Assembly (NCBI RefSeq): GCF_001685355.1
Contig: NZ_CP016438.1
Location: 124,001 to 188,000 of the forward strand
Source: Streptomyces lincolnensis
Lineage (GTDB): Bacteria; Actinomycetota; Actinomycetes; Streptomycetales; Streptomycetaceae
Length of the DNA stretch: 64,000 nt
Direction: 5' to 3'
A program made the position numbers and the translations under genes. Positions 61,260-64,000 of this stretch are shown in pieces. Position 1 is the stretch's first letter. Each line of letters opens with the position of its first letter. The notes below the pieces were generated by a model. The model did not search any database, had not been told where the DNA came from, and saw nothing but the letters and a program-made list of their open reading frames with translations.

Positions 61260-61760
61260 CGATGAGACCGACCGGGGTGCCTTGTTCCTCAGTGCCCCAG
61301 GCCCCGCCGGTCGCGTAGTGGCCGGCTCTGGCAGCGGGGATCGGGATCGTCGCCAGTTGCATGGCGAGGTGCTCGGTGCCCGGGTCTTCGGGGATCACCA
61401 TGTCCAGCAGGCGGGCCAGCGTCTCCTGGTCCTCGGAAAGCGGCCTGGCGACAAACGCATCGACCGCCGGCGCGTGGGAGAGGCGCCCTGCCAGACCTGG
61501 ACGACCTCGTACAGCTGGGCAAGGGAGAACGTCCGGCGCGACTCCTCCAGAGCCTGCGCCCACTCCCGCTCGAAGGCCGGCACCCAACGCTCCGCGCACC
61601 GGTCGGCGCGCAGCTGCGCGAGCAGTTCGGCCGGAGCTCCCAGGGCGGGGACGTAGGGGGTGACGGGTGCGTGGTCGGGCTGCGCGCACATCGTCTGGTC
61701 TTCCCGGCGGCGGGTCGTCACCTCACGGTACGCGCGCCGGGTGGCCGTGGATGCGGGCAT
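61260..61760 (-). pseudogene. DUF6247-like gene, frameshifted and cut by IS5
   Basis: ATG 61760 opens a protein whose core reads APAELLAQLRADRCAERWVP, AFEREWAQALEESRRTFSLA and QLYEVVQVWQG, resembling DUF6247 proteins found beside toxin-like genes in actinomycetes. One missing G near 61485 shifts the frame; RLSHAPAVDAFVARPLSEDQ then follows, and the reading runs into the IS5 fragment before a proper end. A second start at ATG 61691 is possible. Confidence 0.6.
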
Positions 61761-61879
61761 GGGACAGATCCCTCCTACCGGGTCACGGCGCCGGCGACAG
61801 CGCGGAGGCCGGTGGGGACTGCTCGGCAAGGGACTACGACCCGCGGGCAGAGGACGGGTGGGGCGCTCGCCCCTCTGCC

Positions 61880-62239
61880 GCCGCCGATCGTGGCGGCACG
61901 CCGATCTGGGCCTGGTGGCGTGCGGTGCGCGAGGCCGGACCGCGGCCCCTCTACCGGACGCCCGACCCCGACGTCGGAGAAGAGCCACCGCCCATCGACC
62001 GCGCACTCGGCCTGCGTGAGCGCACCGGAAACGGGGCGGCCTACCAGGCGGCACTGCTCGCCGCCGTGCACGAGGACCCGCGGCAGATCGACTGCTGGGC
62101 GCACCTGGGCAGCGGGGCATTCGAGCGTGCCGAGACAGACGATTCCGCCCTGGCCGAGGCCCTGGGCTTCTACCAGACGGCCGTCGCGGTGGCCGAGCGC
62201 ATCCGCAATCTGGGCTTCTCCGGGTTGGCGACGTTCTAG
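61880..62239 (+). pseudogene. TPR-containing protein, internal fragment
   Basis: A frame open to TAG 62237-62239 encodes PIWAWWRAVREAGPRPLYRT, then RQIDCWAHLGSGAFERAETD and ALAEALGFYQTAVAVAERIR, a piece of a widespread Streptomyces TPR protein of several hundred residues. It has no credible start and stops before the repeats are finished. Confidence 0.5.
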
Positions 62240-62289
62240 AGGCATTGTCAAATCCTGTGGATTGACTGGACAGCCCGATGACGGCTCGG

Positions 62290-63273
62290 TCAAGCGAGCG
62301 GCTTGCGGTAACGGACGTACTCGTTCTGCCGCCGGAACCCCACGCTCTCGTAAAGGTCGTAGGACCGGTGCGGGTTTGCCGTGCCCGTGTACAGCCGGGC
62401 GGTTGTTGCACCCTGCTCGCGAAGGCTTCGCAGCCCGTCCAGCAGCAGGGCCCGGCCGACTCCGAGGCGTCGCTGGTCCGTTCGGACACTCAGCTCTTCG
62501 ACCTCGCCCACAGTGTGGTCGTGACGGCGGATGGAGCAGAGGGCCACGCCGACCATGTCCTGCCCGTTCCAGGCAGCCCTCCAGCATGCCGGGTCGGCGG
62601 TGTCGACGAAGTCCTGGAAAGCCCATTTCTGAGTGAAACGGGTGTCCGCATACGAATCGACGACCGTCCTCCAGGCTGCACCATAGTGGCTGGTCCCGAT
62701 CGGGCCCGTCCGTATCCCGGCCGGCAGTTCGCTGGCCGACTCGGGCAACTGCTGCAGATCGCCCAACTCCAGCTCGACCAGGCTGAAGACACGTCGATAG
62801 CCGGCTGCCAGCAGAAGCGCCGTGGCGTCCTGCTCGGAGGCCATGGCGTTCGCGCCGATCACTGCCGTTCGCGCCGTTCCATGCTGTTCGACGAGTCGAC
62901 GGATGCGCTCTTCGGCCCAGCTCAGCATGGCTGAGCCGATGCCCTGGTGGCGATGCTCGGGCAAGAGGTAGCCGCGGTGCAGGTAGAGCCACGTATCGTC
63001 CCGCTCTTGCCACCACCGGATCGTCGAGTAGCCGACGACGCTCCCGTCGCGCACCACCAGGATCTGGTTCTTGGACGGCTCCTCCAGCTTGGCAGAGGCT
63101 TCGGCGATCTCGGCCGCTGTCGGGAGCCCTTCCACAACCGAATGGGCATCGACCCGGTCCCGTTCGGCACACCCCAGCCGCACTGCGGCCATGGGGCCAT
63201 GGTCTTCGTCGCCGCGATACGGCCGGAACCTGAAGCCGACCGGAAGATCCTGTCCTGGCGCGTCATCCGACAT
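62290..63273 (-). CDS. Tandem-GNAT acetyltransferase
   Basis: The 327-residue protein has two GNAT domains. The first carries LYLHRGYLLPEHRHQGIGSA (H-R-H-Q-G-I-G); the second carries VEELSVRTDQRRLGVGRALL (R-R-L-G-V-G) and ends YDLYESVGFRRQNEYVRYRK. Two-domain GNATs include mycothiol synthase and aminoglycoside-modifying relatives, but no substrate can be assigned. The start at 63273 is an ATG. The gene is intact, between a decayed TPR fragment and an IS256 pseudogene. Confidence 0.8.
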   Translation of the reverse strand: MSDDAPGQDLPVGFRFRPYRGDEDHGPMAAVRLGCAERDRVDAHSVVEGLPTAAEIAEASAKLEEPSKNQILVVRDGSVVGYSTIRWWQERDDTWLYLHRGYLLPEHRHQGIGSAMLSWAEERIRRLVEQHGTARTAVIGANAMASEQDATALLLAAGYRRVFSLVELELGDLQQLPESASELPAGIRTGPIGTSHYGAAWRTVVDSYADTRFTQKWAFQDFVDTADPACWRAAWNGQDMVGVALCSIRRHDHTVGEVEELSVRTDQRRLGVGRALLLDGLRSLREQGATTARLYTGTANPHRSYDLYESVGFRRQNEYVRYRKPLA

Positions 63274-63315
63274 GATCGGATGATCTCGAACTTCGAGGCA
63301 GGTCCGCCACCCTAT

Positions 63316-64000
63316 TCATGCCGCGGTCGCCTGTGGCCGTTCAACGAGCTGGCCGCGTTCGAAGCGGGCTCCGGCGCGGACGAGGGCGACGAGGTGGGGT
63401 GAATTCACCGCGCGCCAGCGGGCCTGGGCGGACTCGACGAGCTTGAAGACCATCGCCAGGGCGGCCGCCGCGCTGCCGGCGCCTTTGGTGACCTTGGTGC
63501 GCAGGCGGACGGTGGCGAAGGTCGACTCGATCGGATTCGTGGTGCGCAAGTGGATCCAGTGCTCGGCGGGGAAATCGTAGAATGCCAGCATCTCGTCCAC
63601 GTCGTCGGTGATCTCCTTGACGGCCTTCGGGAACTTCACGCCGTAGATCTTCTCGAACGCCGCGACGGCTTTGAGCGCGTGGTCGCGGTCTTCGGCGTTG
63701 TAGATGTCTTGGAGGGCCTTCTTCGCGCCGGGCTGCGCCGATTTCGGCAGGGCGCACCAGCACGCACGACTTCGCCCCCCGCAGGCGTATGCGCAGGTGA
63801 ATGCCGTCGGCCCACACGTAGACGTAGTCGCTGGCGGACAGATCACGCTCGCCGAACGCGGCGTGATCTTGCTGCCACTGCTGGGTGAGCCGGGTGACCG
63901 TCGCTGGCGACAGCCCGGCCGCCGAGCCGAGGAACTGCTCCAGCGCGGGCACGAAGTCGCCGGAAGACAGGCCGTGGAGATAGAGCAGCGGCAGCACCTC
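63316..64000 (-). pseudogene. IS256-family transposase, internally deleted, 5' end outside the window
   Basis: The minus strand enters from the right edge with LSSGDFVPALEQFLGSAAGL and YVYVWADGIHLRIRLRGAKS, then jumps near 63765 into another frame at LPKSAQPGAKKALQDIYNAE and continues FPAEHWIHLRTTNPIESTFA and VRLRTKVTKGAGSAAAALAM to a normal end at 63316. About 75 residues carrying the second Asp are missing at the join. The third acid (NPIEST) is kept. Non-functional. Confidence 0.85.

Noticed and set aside
1..64000. tRNA or rRNA genes
   Set aside because: I looked for typical tRNA T-loop and anticodon patterns and rRNA signatures by eye and saw none; a covariance-model search would settle it.

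Overview
The window looks like an accessory arm of a linear Streptomyces-type replicon. GC is very high, codons end mostly in G or C, GTG starts are frequent, and the content is typical of the genus: a telomere terminal-protein gene (tpg), a LanKC lanthipeptide synthetase, BlaL/BlaA/BlaB-type beta-lactamase genes and actinobacterial IS families. About a third of the gene-like sequence is broken. I recognise remnants or copies of IS3, IS5, IS21, IS30, IS256, IS481, IS630, IS1182 and IS200/IS605-type elements, and many host genes are cut at IS or recombination borders.

Layout. 1-5.7 kb: a YcxB-like gene, intact tpg with a decapitated tap, a recombination junction near 2370, a decapitated membrane-protein gene, a small secreted protein, a VOC protein and a peptidase-S74-like tail. 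5.8-10 kb: a compact minus-strand lanthipeptide operon (LanKC, a 44-residue precursor, a luciferase-like oxidoreductase) behind a 32-bp perfect palindrome. 10.2-11.4 kb: an apparently complete IS3 element with a -1 frameshift signal. 11.5-15.4 kb: an AraC regulator divergent from an NmrA-type reductase, a TnpB-only element and a PPOX-fold protein. 15.4-21.4 kb: IS5 debris, a DUF3592-like protein, an IS605-type element with divergent tnpA and tnpB, and gene fragments. 21.5-25.6 kb: a minus-strand group with a DUF402 protein, a zinc-ribbon protein, two small proteins and a PIN-domain protein. 25.8-27.1 kb: a PQQ-propeller lipoprotein. 27.2-30 kb: a decayed type I-E CRISPR-Cas tail (cas5e, cas6e, cas1e, cas2e and two repeats).

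30.5-37.3 kb: a Tat-exported FAD oxidoreductase, a beheaded TPR regulator, a mosaic of gene scraps and a large LuxR/NB-ARC regulator. 37.3-41.6 kb: a methyltransferase pseudogene, an IS30 scrap, a secreted PASTA protein, and a GNAT gene coupled to a TPR gene. 41.6-44.4 kb: a secreted PQQ sugar dehydrogenase carrying a CBM2, next to a membrane-anchored AA10 LPMO. 44.7-53.4 kb: small genes, IS630, GNAT, a LysR/SDR divergent pair with a clear dyad operator, a stop-containing IS481 and a kinase-fold protein. 53.4-64 kb: IS21 scraps around a sialidase-like secreted protein and a methyltransferase, the bla locus, IS5 and DUF6247 fragments, a tandem-GNAT protein and a deleted IS256 transposase running off the right edge.

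Functional groupings. The clearest units are the lanthipeptide operon, the LPMO/PQQ-dehydrogenase pair, and the bla locus, where a LysR activator and a penicillin-recognising-fold partner diverge from the beta-lactamase. The CRISPR remnant keeps adaptation and processing gene pieces but no interference genes, so it cannot work as a complete immune system here.
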